Below are positions 1 to 10,503 of a stretch of DNA of 64,000 nt, piece by piece (the first letter of the stretch is position 1; each line of letters opens with the position of its first letter). The translations under genes and the position numbers were made by a program. This stretch comes from an uncultured Marinobacter sp. (lineage in GTDB: Bacteria; Pseudomonadota; Gammaproteobacteria; Pseudomonadales; Oleiphilaceae): NCBI RefSeq assembly GCF_947259545.1, contig NZ_CAMYMK010000011.1, positions 310,001-374,000 on the forward strand, given 5' to 3'. The notes beneath the pieces were generated by a model that was not told the DNA's origin, searched no databases, and was given only the letters and a program-made list of their open reading frames with translations.

Positions 1-1
1 T

Positions 2-2044
2 GAATTCGTACCTGCGGATGGAGAACAGGGTGTTGAGCTCAACCGCAGCATTCGGGTGACATTCAACGCGGATGTCGATGCAGCCACTGTCAGCCAGAAC
101 TCCCTGCCCCTGACCATTAATGGCAACGCAACGGTGGTAGCTGCCTCCTACAACACTCTGGGCAAGGCTGTTGTCATCAATCCCGATATGGACCTGTTGG
201 CCAATACCGACTACCAGGTGACCGCTACAACGGAACTGCGGGCTCTGTGTGACGAAGAAGGTGACCTGGTCAAGACTCTGAGCGGAAACGACTCCGCCGC
301 ATTCAAGACAGGCAGTGAAGTGGATGGTCAGGGGCCAACGGCTGTTACCTCCTCACCTGAGGACGGCGAAACACTGGCACCGACTGACACCAACATCTAT
401 GTCGAATTCGATGAAGAGATTGACCCTCAGTCGGTCAATGCGAACAACTTCACCGTCACGGAAATCGATGAAAACGGCAATCCGGTTGCCACTGTCGAGG
501 GTGTGATTAATCCGGTGGGCAACTCCATCGAGTTTGATCCTGACAGCAACCTGAGCTTCCAGACCACATACGAGATTACGGTTGATACGACGATCACCGA
601 TCTCGCCGGCAACGGCCTCGAGCAGCCTGCAACCTTTACCTTCCGTACAGGTGGCCTGGTTGTGCTGCTGGATAACACCCTGCTGGGAGACCCGACGACA
701 GCCCAATCCGAGGGTTTTGACAGTGGTATTCTGGTCGAGGGTTTACACACCCTTGGCGGCACCCTGCTGTCCGCCCTGGAGTTTGGTGATTCCGAGGACG
801 GTTTGAACAGTGTTGATAATGCGCTGATCCTGCAGTTTCCGTTGGTGGAAGACCTCCTCACCGCCCTTACGGCTCTGAGTGCAAGTGAGACCCCCAGCCT
901 GGAAGGCACAGACTTCACCGAGTATTCCTCGGCACTGGTAGCCGTATGTGATCCGAAATCAATCAGCACGACCAATCCTTCACCGGATTGTGCACTTGCG
1001 CTGGATCTTGGCCTGGATGCAACCCAGTTGCAGAGCCTGGCCGACGCCTTCACCGGCGGCAACCCGGAGCAGATCCCGGCCCTGATTCAGGCCATGGCGG
1101 AAACCTTCGCTTCCGGCGACTTCAACAACCTGCCCCAGGAACTGTCCGATGTTCTGGGTGGCCAGCTGTTCCCGACAGACGACGGCCTCGGCGTTGAATT
1201 GCGCCTGGTGGACGACAGCAGCATTCCGCTGCCGGCCGATGCCGAAAATGCCTTGATGATGGTGTTGGAGGCGTTCAACGCGATTCCGGTACTGGGTGAG
1301 CTGTTCAACCTGAATGATGGACAATCGCTGGTCGATCTGGGCCTGCTGGAAGGTTCCCTGCTGGGTGTTGATCTGGGCGGACTGGCTTCAGTGGATGTCC
1401 TCAGCGGTACACAGACCATCGTCGGCGAAGACGGCGTTCTCAATCTCGGTGGCGCTTTGTTTGATCTGTTGCTCGGAATGATCCCTGAGCCGGGCACCGG
1501 CGAGCCTGGTGGTGAACTGCCGCTGTCGCCTGCTGATCTGCCTCTGATCGGTGAACTGCTGAACCTGGAAGACATCTCGCTGGATCCAGCGCAGCTGGAA
1601 AACCTGGCGGAGTTGCTGATGCCGGGTGAGGGCTTCGAGTTTGATCCAGCGACCCTGCCTCTGGTCGGTGATATCCTGTCAGCATTGCCGGACGATTTTC
1701 CCGGCGAGTTCCCTAACGACGGTGCTGACCAGCTGCCGCTGATCGGTGACCTGATCATGCTGCTAGATCCATCCAATCTGGATGGCGAGCAACTGACTTC
1801 CATTCCGGTTCTTGGCGATCTCGTTGAGCAGCTGCTCGCCCTGAGCGAGGGTGGTGACGCAGGCTCATTGCCTCTGGTGGGCGAGCTGACCACCCTGCTC
1901 GACAGTGGCGATCTGGGCGGCGACAGCCCTCTCGGCCCGCTGACCGATCTGCTCAACCCGGATCAGCTGAGCGATCCGACGTTGTTGGAGGATCTGGTAA
2001 ATCTGCTGGATCCGGGTAATCTTCTGGGGCTGCTCGGGCTTTAA
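2..2044 (+). CDS. Ig-like (Big_5) domain protein, C-terminal part
   Basis: The reading frame is open from the first bases of the window, so the true start lies upstream. The first 200 or so residues hold the end of one and all of a second bacterial Ig-like (Big_5/SwmB) domain; the second begins with a 'SSPEDGETLAPTDTNIYVEF' segment and ends with 'TFTFRTG'. The rest is acidic and leucine-rich. From about residue 420 to the end, units of the form (L/I)PL(I/V)G(E/D)L followed by LLD or LLN recur six or seven times. There are very few cysteines. Big_5 domains are typical of exported or surface proteins, so an extracellular or envelope location is inferred. No catalytic domain is visible. A strong hairpin terminator follows the stop codon. 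Confidence 0.8.
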   Translation, partial: EFVPADGEQGVELNRSIRVTFNADVDAATVSQNSLPLTINGNATVVAASYNTLGKAVVINPDMDLLANTDYQVTATTELRALCDEEGDLVKTLSGNDSAAFKTGSEVDGQGPTAVTSSPEDGETLAPTDTNIYVEFDEEIDPQSVNANNFTVTEIDENGNPVATVEGVINPVGNSIEFDPDSNLSFQTTYEITVDTTITDLAGNGLEQPATFTFRTGGLVVLLDNTLLGDPTTAQSEGFDSGILVEGLHTLGGTLLSALEFGDSEDGLNSVDNALILQFPLVEDLLTALTALSASETPSLEGTDFTEYSSALVAVCDPKSISTTNPSPDCALALDLGLDATQLQSLADAFTGGNPEQIPALIQAMAETFASGDFNNLPQELSDVLGGQLFPTDDGLGVELRLVDDSSIPLPADAENALMMVLEAFNAIPVLGELFNLNDGQSLVDLGLLEGSLLGVDLGGLASVDVLSGTQTIVGEDGVLNLGGALFDLLLGMIPEPGTGEPGGELPLSPADLPLIGELLNLEDISLDPAQLENLAELLMPGEGFEFDPATLPLVGDILSALPDDFPGEFPNDGADQLPLIGDLIMLLDPSNLDGEQLTSIPVLGDLVEQLLALSEGGDAGSLPLVGELTTLLDSGDLGGDSPLGPLTDLLNPDQLSDPTLLEDLVNLLDPGNLLGLLGL

Positions 2045-2060
2045 TGCCAGCGACCTGACC

Positions 2061-2094
2061 ATCAAAAAACCCGCCAATTGGCGGGTTTTTTGAT
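2061..2094. terminator. Bidirectional rho-independent terminator
   Basis: A perfect 15-bp stem (arms 2061-2075 and 2080-2094) with an AATT loop has a GC core CCCGCC/GGCGGG, a run of A before it and a run of T after it. It lies between the convergent Ig-like gene and frmA and can serve both strands. Confidence 0.9.
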
Positions 2095-2137
2095 GGCTGA
2101 ACAAAATGTGAATGCAAGCCCCGAAACGCTTACTGAC

Positions 2138-3262
<1,125 letters not shown>

Positions 3263-3352
3263 TCAGATCAGTGTCGGGATTCATTGGGCATAATCGCTTA
3301 TACAATGGTCAACGTACAGTGTAGAAACAAACCCCAAAGGATGCGCTGAACT

Positions 3353-4675
3353 TTGAATACGCTCTACTGGTTTACCCGGGATTTGCGACTCGATGACAAC
3401 ACCGCACTGCTGGCTGCATCGCGTTCGGACATGTTGTTGTGTGTGTATGTGGTCGACCCTCGATGGTTCGTGCCAGGCCCGTTCCAGTGCATGGCTATGG
3501 GCACTCATCGCTGGCGCTTCCTCTGGCAGAGCCTGATGGCACTGGAGCGCAGCCTGCGCCCACTGGGACAACGCCTCCACATCGCCTTCGGTGAACCGGA
3601 AAGGGTGATCCCGGAACTGGTTCATCATCACCGCATTTCCCGCGTCATTCGATCGCGGCAACCGGGTACATGGGAAGCCCGGCAATGGCGTACGATCAGG
3701 GACCAGCTCCCGGACGCCGTGTGCCAGCAGTTCGAGACCCTGAGCCTGTTCACCGAAGGCTCGCTGCCCATGCCCCTCCAGGATCTGCCGGAGACCTTCT
3801 CACAGTTCCGCAAGCAGATCGAAAACACCGGTGAACGGTATTCTGAACGTCTGCGGATTCGGACCCTCACCGCGTTGCCGCCACCCCCGGGCTTTCCCGA
3901 TGACAATCGTGGGGATTGCCCGCCCATTCCCGAACCGCAACACCCCGCCCTCTTTACCGGCGGGGAAAACCCGGGGCTGACGCGGCTCAGGCAGTTTACC
4001 TTCAGCAACCACGATATCGACCACTACAAGGACACCCGCAACGCCCTGGACGATCCGGATGCATCCTCAAGGTTAAGCCCCTGGCTGGCCAACGGGTGCA
4101 TCTCTGTCCGGGAGGTAGCGGAAACCATCACCCACTACGAGAAGACTGAAACCAGAAACCGGTCCACCTACTGGCTTTGGTTTGAGCTGCTCTGGCGGGA
4201 ATATTTCTTCTGGTATGCCCTGAAGCATGGTGCCAACCTGTTCAGACGCGATGGTGTACAGGGCAAAAAGCACACAGCGACGTTTTACCCCCATCGTTTC
4301 AAGGCGTGGTGTGAAGGCAACACCGAATTCCCGCTAGTGAATGCAGCAATGAACCAGTTGAGGGCAACGGGTTACATGAGCAACCGCGGGCGCCAGCTGG
4401 TGGCCAGCTGTCTGGTGTACGAGCTGGGGCTGGACTGGCGCTATGGTGCAGCATGGTTCGAACAACAGTTGGTGGATTATGACGTCGCCAGCAACTACGG
4501 CAACTGGCAGTACCTGGCGGGCGTGGGCGCGGATCCGCGGGGATTGCGGCAGTTCAATCTGGAAAAACAGGCACAGCAGTACGATCCGGATGGCGAGTTT
4601 GTCCGCCGCTGGCGGGGTCAATCCGACCAACCGGTCGGTCTGCATACGGTGGACGCGGCCGACTGGCCCCTATAG
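3353..4675 (+). CDS. Cryptochrome DASH (photolyase/cryptochrome family)
   Basis: A 440-residue flavoprotein of the photolyase/cryptochrome family. The N-terminal photolyase domain starts 'LYWFTRDLRLDDN'. The DASH-type segment 'ETFSQFRKQIE' is at about 142-152, and the FAD-binding C-terminal half contains 'NYGNWQYLAGVGADPRG' and 'FNLEKQAQQYDPDGEFV', both characteristic of the DASH subfamily. Known members repair cyclobutane dimers in single-stranded or looped DNA or act as blue-light sensors; which applies here cannot be read from the sequence. The start is TTG at 3353 with AAAGGA upstream. The gene converges on the diguanylate cyclase gene, with 18 bp between the stops. Confidence 0.9.
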   Translation: MNTLYWFTRDLRLDDNTALLAASRSDMLLCVYVVDPRWFVPGPFQCMAMGTHRWRFLWQSLMALERSLRPLGQRLHIAFGEPERVIPELVHHHRISRVIRSRQPGTWEARQWRTIRDQLPDAVCQQFETLSLFTEGSLPMPLQDLPETFSQFRKQIENTGERYSERLRIRTLTALPPPPGFPDDNRGDCPPIPEPQHPALFTGGENPGLTRLRQFTFSNHDIDHYKDTRNALDDPDASSRLSPWLANGCISVREVAETITHYEKTETRNRSTYWLWFELLWREYFFWYALKHGANLFRRDGVQGKKHTATFYPHRFKAWCEGNTEFPLVNAAMNQLRATGYMSNRGRQLVASCLVYELGLDWRYGAAWFEQQLVDYDVASNYGNWQYLAGVGADPRGLRQFNLEKQAQQYDPDGEFVRRWRGQSDQPVGLHTVDAADWPL

Positions 4676-4693
4676 GGCCGCCGGTACAGCGAT

Positions 4694-6778
4694 TCAGAAC
4701 GAGGACTTCACACAGTTACGGCCGGATTCCTTGGCGCTGTACAGCGCTGCATCGGCCCGCTGAATGAGTTCATGGGGGGAATCGCCTGGGCGGAAGGCGG
4801 CAACACCCACGCTGATGGAGACCGGCTCAGGAATCGAGAAACGATGACTTTCCACGCTGACCCGCAGGCGGTCAGCGACCGGAACCGCGCTGTCCAGAGG
4901 CGTTTCCGGCAGGATGATCAGGAACTCCTCACCGCCCCAGCGGCCGGCGATTTCCGACTCACGAATCCCCTTGCCAACCAGCACAGACACACTGGCCAGC
5001 ACCGCATCCCCTTCATTGTGCCCGAACCGGTCATTGATGGACTTGAAATTGTCCAGATCAAAGATAATCACCGAGAAGGTGCTGCCATACCGGCTGCAAC
5101 GTGCCACCTCCTGATCCATGAAGCTTTCGATCTTGTGGCGATTGTATAGCCCGGTTAACTGATCGTGCACCGCCTGGTAGGTCAGCGAATGCAGTAACTG
5201 ACTGCGATTCAGAGCGCTGCCAAACAGGTTTGCCATCAGTTCCGCCGTCTGGGACCTCTGAGGCGTCCAGGGGTTAACGGCGGACGTCATCTGGATACCG
5301 AGAATCCCTGACATCCTGTCACCCCGATGCACCATGGCCAGAAGAACCGACTGCTGCCCTTCCAGGGCCAGCAATTCTTTGAGGAAATCCAGCTGCGGCG
5401 GGATCTGGCTGTCTGCCGAGAAGATCACGCTTGGCTTACCGTCAAAGACCTTGTCCAGGCTGGCTGGGATTACCGGATACTTTCTGCCAGACACCTGACG
5501 CAGCGATTCAAAGCCTTCTCCTGCCCATTCGTGGCTGATCCACACCTGCTGGCTGGTGTCGTCAAGCTGGCACAGAAACACCCGGTCCGCCCGGTAAAAA
5601 TCCCCGAGGGAGCGGCAGGTACTGGCGAGGCCCTCGTCCGTCTCTTCCGGATCAAGGGTCAGCAGGTCGGTACTGATTCTACGAACCATCTGTTCCGAGA
5701 GCACCATGTGCTCCAGCTGGCCTTTCGCCAGGTAGCGCTCGATCGCCAGGCTGGTAATGGCGATGGGGTCAGTGAGAGCGTCAATGTCGTCATCGGCCGG
5801 TGTCCAGGGGTCTTCATGGTAAACATCAAACGTGCCCAGCAACTCCCCACTACTACCGATGACCGGCTCTGACCAGCAGGCCCGCAACCCGGCTGACTCG
5901 GCCTCGTCACGATGGCGGTCCCAGCGATCATCCGAACGTATATCCCGGGCCACCACACGCCCACGAATAAACACCGCGGTACCACTGCTCGCCGCGCCAA
6001 AGGCCACAGGCAGGCCATCCATCGCCTCACTGAAGAACTTAGGCACGGAATGCCCCCCCACCCACCGCAGGCGGCCACGCTCGTGGTCATGGACCATTAC
6101 CCCGCACGAGGATCCGGGCAGACGGGCTTCTGCCATGGCGGCAAGGTGGTCGAGAGTAATGTGCAGGCCATTGTCGTTGGCCATGGACGTCATGGCCTTA
6201 TGGCGGAAGCGGTCGGCTTTTTCAGCATGTTTGCGGTCAGTGATGTTGACCCCGGTGAACATCAATGCCTGTCCGCTTTTATAGGAAATAATGGAAAGTG
6301 AACTGTCCAGCCAAACTGGACGACGGCCGGCGGGCTCAAAATACCATTCGAATTTCTGAAGGCCGGAACGGCTGGTCCTGAAAATGGTTTCCTCAAAATC
6401 CAGCAGGCTGTACGGCGACGCTGGCCAGGCGTCTGGCTTTTGCATGACGTCCGTGGTGAGCTGATCTTCCGTCCGCACCCCGAACGCCGTCATGGCCGTT
6501 TCATTGGCGTAGAGGACCGATTTTTTGGTGGCATCCAGCAACATCACCGCAATAGCGGACTGATCAAAGAGGGTGCGCAGATCACGATCCGCATTCCGCA
6601 GGGATCGATTGGCAAACCCCATCTCGGCACTGAGCCCTTCCACTTGCCGGTTCAGCCTCCGGTACCTTAACAGGGAAACAATCAGCAACGCCGCCAACGC
6701 CGCTGTCACAAACGGAAGAGCAACTGCCGTCGCGTTCTCTGTAAATAATGTCCAGTATTCCGATACTGTTGATTCCAC
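4694..6778 (-). CDS. Membrane diguanylate cyclase (TM-PAS-GAF-GAF-GGDEF), last gene of the Tad operon
   Basis: Makes c-di-GMP from two GTP. About 694 residues: one membrane helix near 20-39, a PAS domain at about 65-180, two GAF-like domains at about 190-340 and 360-520, and a C-terminal GGDEF domain from about 530 with an intact GGEEF active site. The inhibitory site five residues before GGEEF reads RESE instead of RxxD, so product inhibition may be weak. The GTG at 6778 is chosen because AAGGAAGG lies 7 bases before it; the frame also opens at GTG 6811, which has no ribosome binding site. The gene follows the tadG-like gene by only 32 bp on the same strand, which suggests co-transcription with the pilus genes and local c-di-GMP control of adhesion (inference). 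Confidence 0.88.
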   Translation of the reverse strand: MESTVSEYWTLFTENATAVALPFVTAALAALLIVSLLRYRRLNRQVEGLSAEMGFANRSLRNADRDLRTLFDQSAIAVMLLDATKKSVLYANETAMTAFGVRTEDQLTTDVMQKPDAWPASPYSLLDFEETIFRTSRSGLQKFEWYFEPAGRRPVWLDSSLSIISYKSGQALMFTGVNITDRKHAEKADRFRHKAMTSMANDNGLHITLDHLAAMAEARLPGSSCGVMVHDHERGRLRWVGGHSVPKFFSEAMDGLPVAFGAASSGTAVFIRGRVVARDIRSDDRWDRHRDEAESAGLRACWSEPVIGSSGELLGTFDVYHEDPWTPADDDIDALTDPIAITSLAIERYLAKGQLEHMVLSEQMVRRISTDLLTLDPEETDEGLASTCRSLGDFYRADRVFLCQLDDTSQQVWISHEWAGEGFESLRQVSGRKYPVIPASLDKVFDGKPSVIFSADSQIPPQLDFLKELLALEGQQSVLLAMVHRGDRMSGILGIQMTSAVNPWTPQRSQTAELMANLFGSALNRSQLLHSLTYQAVHDQLTGLYNRHKIESFMDQEVARCSRYGSTFSVIIFDLDNFKSINDRFGHNEGDAVLASVSVLVGKGIRESEIAGRWGGEEFLIILPETPLDSAVPVADRLRVSVESHRFSIPEPVSISVGVAAFRPGDSPHELIQRADAALYSAKESGRNCVKSSF

Positions 6779-6810
6779 TCGTACGCCTTCCTTGCCTGAA
6801 ACTGGATTCA

Positions 6811-8637
6811 CTAATTCACTATAGACACATTTTCAATCAGCTGTGCCGCGTTTTGGTTAGCATTCACGACGGTCACCGACATATTGCCGGGATTTACGCC
6901 GAGTGCCGACAGGAGGGGGGCTACCACACCTTCCACAACATCGTTCGCGACGTCTTCCAACAGAATCGTGATGGGGTTTACCAACGCACTGGCAATACTT
7001 AAAACACCTGCGGTCAGCCCGCTTTGTCCACAAGTCAGATCAAGCGAGGTGATGTCTACATCCGCGTTAAAATTATCTGCTGAATTTCCGGAGGCCAGAC
7101 TCTGTCTGGCACAATCACCATCCACGCATTCAAGCGGGTAATTATCAATGACCGATGGCAGTGCACTTTCGCCGTACAGATCAACAGCCAGACCGGCATC
7201 CACGCACAGTTGCTCGGTATAGGTTCCCAGAAGGATGGTGTTGATGGTGAGTTCCAGGATTTCGGCATGCACATCTTCCGGGGTCACCGTGCCCGATACG
7301 GGATCAATGGTGCCTGTCTCGACATCAACAGCAGTGTCGACCAGGTCAAATCCCAGGGAAACATCATTATCATTGCCACCTCGGGCGCAGTCAGCAGACA
7401 CAAAACTGCCACGACCACCGCCAGCCTGGACAACCAGAGGTATCTCGATATCGTCCAGCAGATTGAGATCTATCAGACCAAGAGACAGCGTTGATATCAG
7501 GCTGTTAATGGTGCTTTCACTCAGTCCGGCCGAGATGAGCACCTCAAGCCCTATATCCGCTGATTGGAACTGAGTTACCCATTCCCCCTCTGAATTCTGC
7601 CGCGCCGGGCCATATACCAACTTCGGTGGTTCCGCCACATGCAGTCCCAGCGCTACATCCAGGTCAGCAAGTTCATCGATTGAACTGGTCAGGCCCTGCA
7701 AAAGAGCGGACTCCGATGTTTGCAGATTCAGCACCAGCAAGGACCCGGGATCACTCAAAACACGAGCACTGTTCATAACGGTGCTTATCACCAGGTCATA
7801 CACCGGGAAACTGGCATTCGCTGGCACATCCGCACCCTCCACCACCGTCAGTACATCACTGACATAGAGGCCACCGATGCCTGCCGCATTGGTCAGATCA
7901 TCCACCAATCCGCCAACCGGTAAGGCGGCACCACCAACGAGGCTTGTTACGCCAGTCAGCAGGTCAACAAGAGGCTCGTCAACCAGATCCGCCACACTGG
8001 CAACTCCCATCTGCGACAGCAGGTCACCAACATTGACCAGAGTGTTTTCAAGGCTATCCAGCTGGGTAGGACTCACGCTGTAGGAAGGGTCGCCTATCAC
8101 AGCGCCGACCAGCTCACCCAGCAGCCCCCCCTCTACATCTGCCGCAGAGCCAGCAGCGCTGATTGTGGCGTTTACTTCCTTACGAACGGCGGCGGAGGTC
8201 TCAAGAGTAATGGAGCCTATCGGGATAAGCCTCGAAATTGGTTCTTCACGGGTCATCGAGACGCGAACACCGTTGCTACGAACGAGAGCGGTTTCGGGAA
8301 CGCTGCGAAACACCAGATCGGTATTTTCTTCCGTTGACTCCAGCACGCCGGGCAGGACCTCCAGCGTACCTTCCCCGTCATAACCCGCAGTCTGGGCTGC
8401 CGCCAGAGCCCTGGCGGACATGGTCGACATGGCGATATCCGCACCGCCACAGGCCTGAGCGCCATCGGCCGCGGCACTGGCGGCGGTATTAACCTGGTTC
8501 TGCATTTCCGACTGCAGCACCAGAAGGCGGGCACCATCGGTGGCCAGCACCGTCATCAGAACGATCGCGGTCACAAGCACAGGGGTAATAAAAATCAACA
8601 CCCCACGTTGCTGCCGCACGCCCTTAATCCTCATCAC
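6811..8637 (-). CDS. TadG-like pilus assembly protein
   Basis: A 608-residue protein whose N-terminus has the Tad/TadG pattern: a short basic start with 'QQRGVLIF', one hydrophobic segment at about 12-35, then a long extracytoplasmic region beginning 'QNQVNTAASAAADGAQACGG', as in the putative Flp pilus-assembly TadG-like N-terminal domain. TadG proteins are membrane-anchored parts of the Tad machine needed for pilus assembly. The central part is rich in Leu, Val, Asp and Ser and lacks a recognised domain. The start overlaps the end of the preceding small gene by 14 bp (GTG 8637, with an ATG three bases later), consistent with translational coupling. Assignment is by position and N-terminal pattern. 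Confidence 0.75.
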   Translation of the reverse strand: MMRIKGVRQQRGVLIFITPVLVTAIVLMTVLATDGARLLVLQSEMQNQVNTAASAAADGAQACGGADIAMSTMSARALAAAQTAGYDGEGTLEVLPGVLESTEENTDLVFRSVPETALVRSNGVRVSMTREEPISRLIPIGSITLETSAAVRKEVNATISAAGSAADVEGGLLGELVGAVIGDPSYSVSPTQLDSLENTLVNVGDLLSQMGVASVADLVDEPLVDLLTGVTSLVGGAALPVGGLVDDLTNAAGIGGLYVSDVLTVVEGADVPANASFPVYDLVISTVMNSARVLSDPGSLLVLNLQTSESALLQGLTSSIDELADLDVALGLHVAEPPKLVYGPARQNSEGEWVTQFQSADIGLEVLISAGLSESTINSLISTLSLGLIDLNLLDDIEIPLVVQAGGGRGSFVSADCARGGNDNDVSLGFDLVDTAVDVETGTIDPVSGTVTPEDVHAEILELTINTILLGTYTEQLCVDAGLAVDLYGESALPSVIDNYPLECVDGDCARQSLASGNSADNFNADVDITSLDLTCGQSGLTAGVLSIASALVNPITILLEDVANDVVEGVVAPLLSALGVNPGNMSVTVVNANQNAAQLIENVSIVN

Positions 8638-8893
8638 GGGATGACTCTGCTAATTTGTCAGGAATAGCTCGCCGGAATGTCTCGGATATTCGCTCCTGAC
8701 TATCCACAAAGGATTGTACCGACAACTCACTTTTGTCCGGTGCATCCGATGCCGCCTGCCGATCGAGTCGTTGCCGGGTTTCAGTTCTATCCTCCATGAC
8801 AACGACCGAGTTGGACAGACCGTGCTCAGGTTGCCCCTGGCCAAGTGCTGATATCGGCACGCACACCAACAACAACGTCAGTGTCTTTCTCAT
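8624..8893 (-). CDS. Small secreted Tad-locus protein (possibly DUF3613)
   Basis: An 89-residue protein with a clear signal peptide (MRKTLTLLLVCVPISALG) and a short polar remainder containing 'SETFRRAIPD'. Small secreted DUF3613 proteins occupy this slot in Tad operons of Pseudomonas and relatives, and the tail faintly resembles theirs, but the match by eye is weak. It overlaps tadD by 4 bp (ATGA) and the tadG-like gene by 14 bp, so it is certainly part of the operon. Function unknown. Confidence 0.65.
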   Translation of the reverse strand: MRKTLTLLLVCVPISALGQGQPEHGLSNSVVVMEDRTETRQRLDRQAASDAPDKSELSVQSFVDSQERISETFRRAIPDKLAESSRDED

Positions 8894-9576
8894 CTCGACC
8901 TCCTGATCCGGGCAGCCAGTTTTTCAGCATGGGCGATTTCGTCCATGGACATATCGTACTTTTGCTTCAGCATCGCCAGGCCGGAACGGTCGTTGGTAAT
9001 GAAATAGCCCGCGGCCAGATTCTGGCGCACCGCACCCTTTCCGTCAGCCAGCTCAAACGCCGTCCTTAGTTCGAACACGGCATCGTAATAACCGCCGGTC
9101 AGCAAAAGCGCATAGCCGTAATCGTTGCGAATGTCAGAGGATGACGGAGCCAGTTCCCTGGCTTTTCTCAGTGCATTTGTGCCTTCCTTCAGTTTCCCCT
9201 GCTTCAGGTACACAAGCCCCAGCCCATGGTGCCCCTTTGACGAATCGCATTGTGTAGCGAGCGCCTGAAATATCTCCTGGGCTTCAGCAACCTGATTGGT
9301 CGAGGCCAGCAACTGTCCACGCCTTACCCAGTGCTGCTCGGTTGCAAGGCCTTCACTCTCCAGCTTTGCCAGAGCAGCATATGGCTGTGAGCGGGACATC
9401 TGAGCATCAACAGCATCCAGTTGCAGCTGATGCTCGGGTTGTAAGGTCGTTGTGCAACTGACCTGGAGTTGCGGTTCCCCCGCGGTGCTCGTAGCCATGG
9501 ACGAACAACCGGTCACTGCCAGTGAAATTGCCAGCAGCATACTTCCCCGCCCGCCAAATTTCTTACAAACTCCCAT
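8890..9576 (-). CDS. tadD: TadD-like TPR lipoprotein
   Basis: A 228-residue lipoprotein. The signal peptide ends in the lipobox VTGC (Cys24). The rest is built of tetratricopeptide-like helix pairs, including 'GHHGLGLVYLKQGKLKEGTN' and 'SSDIRNDYGYALLLTGGYYD'. TadD is the lipoprotein of the Tad outer-membrane assembly, thought to help the secretin assemble. AGGAGA lies 4-5 bases before the ATG. It sits 51 bp after tadC and overlaps the next gene by 4 bp. Confidence 0.85.
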   Translation of the reverse strand: MGVCKKFGGRGSMLLAISLAVTGCSSMATSTAGEPQLQVSCTTTLQPEHQLQLDAVDAQMSRSQPYAALAKLESEGLATEQHWVRRGQLLASTNQVAEAQEIFQALATQCDSSKGHHGLGLVYLKQGKLKEGTNALRKARELAPSSSDIRNDYGYALLLTGGYYDAVFELRTAFELADGKGAVRQNLAAGYFITNDRSGLAMLKQKYDMSMDEIAHAEKLAARIRRSR

Positions 9577-9627
9577 AATGTCTCCTGACAGGTTTTATTC
9601 GTTCGTCGCCAACCTAGAACCGATACT

Positions 9628-10503
9628 CTAGCGGCTAATCGTTTCCAAAATGGACATCACGGCCGGACCGCCGATCAGCAAGAACAGGCCCGGCAGAAGG
9701 AATACCATCATCACAATCGTCATCTTGGCGCTAATACGGTTGGTTTCTTCGTTCAGGTTGCTGCGCTCTTTCTGCTGCGCTTCCTTGATGATCTGATCCA
9801 GGCTTGATGTCACCCCGGCCCCCAGAGTTCCACTCTGTTTCATCAGGTTCACGTAACTCCGCAACACCACTATGCGCCGGTTCCTGCCGAGTTCATCCAG
9901 CGCGGCCGTGCGATCCGCGCCGCTTTCCATCACCCGGTTGAACCGATCAAGGCGACTGGCCAGATGAGGCATGATGGGACGGGCCTGAACAGCAATAAGC
10001 CGCATTGCGCGCTCAATGGAGAGACCAGCTTCCATCAGCATTCGCGTCATATGACAAAGCTCAATGGCTTCAAGGTTCTGTTTTTTTTCCGCGGTGACTC
10101 CCATGGTCCGAATAACACGGCGAGGCAGCAGAAAGGCTACGGCGGCGATGAGCATGCCTCCAATGGAACCGGCAATAATAAAACCCAATACGATCACGAT
10201 CAGTGGCAGCACCCAGCACAGAACCATGTATGTCGCCTGACTTTGCTGGCGATTGCGCCCCGTGGTTTCCAGCGCAGCCTCCATGTCCTCATAGTCGCCC
10301 TGAATCGACGCCAGGCCGGTGAAGCTTTCGCCCAATGCCGCCAGGAAACCGGTCATTTCCTCATCATCGGAGACACTGGCACCCCGGTTCCTCAGACGCT
10401 CATGAATTCGTGCTTTCAGGGCCCAACGTGGGGCCATATAGCCGGCCATCCACAGCGCAAAAAAAGCGGCCGCCGCAGATAACAGAAACCAGATATCAAC
10501 CAC
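9628..10503 (-). CDS. tadC: TadC-like inner-membrane platform protein
   Basis: A 291-residue T2SSF/GspF-family membrane protein with a hydrophobic N-terminus, a helix pair near 95-130 and C-terminal helices. The segment 'MLMEAGLSIERAMRLIA' followed by 'LMKQSGTLGAGVTSSLDQI' is typical of the second Tad platform protein. With TadB it forms the inner-membrane base on which the TadA ATPase drives Flp polymerisation. The GTG start overlaps the end of tadB by 8 bp. Confidence 0.9.
   Translation of the reverse strand: MVDIWFLLSAAAAFFALWMAGYMAPRWALKARIHERLRNRGASVSDDEEMTGFLAALGESFTGLASIQGDYEDMEAALETTGRNRQQSQATYMVLCWVLPLIVIVLGFIIAGSIGGMLIAAVAFLLPRRVIRTMGVTAEKKQNLEAIELCHMTRMLMEAGLSIERAMRLIAVQARPIMPHLASRLDRFNRVMESGADRTAALDELGRNRRIVVLRSYVNLMKQSGTLGAGVTSSLDQIIKEAQQKERSNLNEETNRISAKMTIVMMVFLLPGLFLLIGGPAVMSILETISR

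Noticed and set aside
1087..1956. 289-codon antisense ORF inside the Ig-like gene
   Set aside because: Shadow of the coding strand; low-complexity Ser/Arg/Pro translation and no ribosome binding site.
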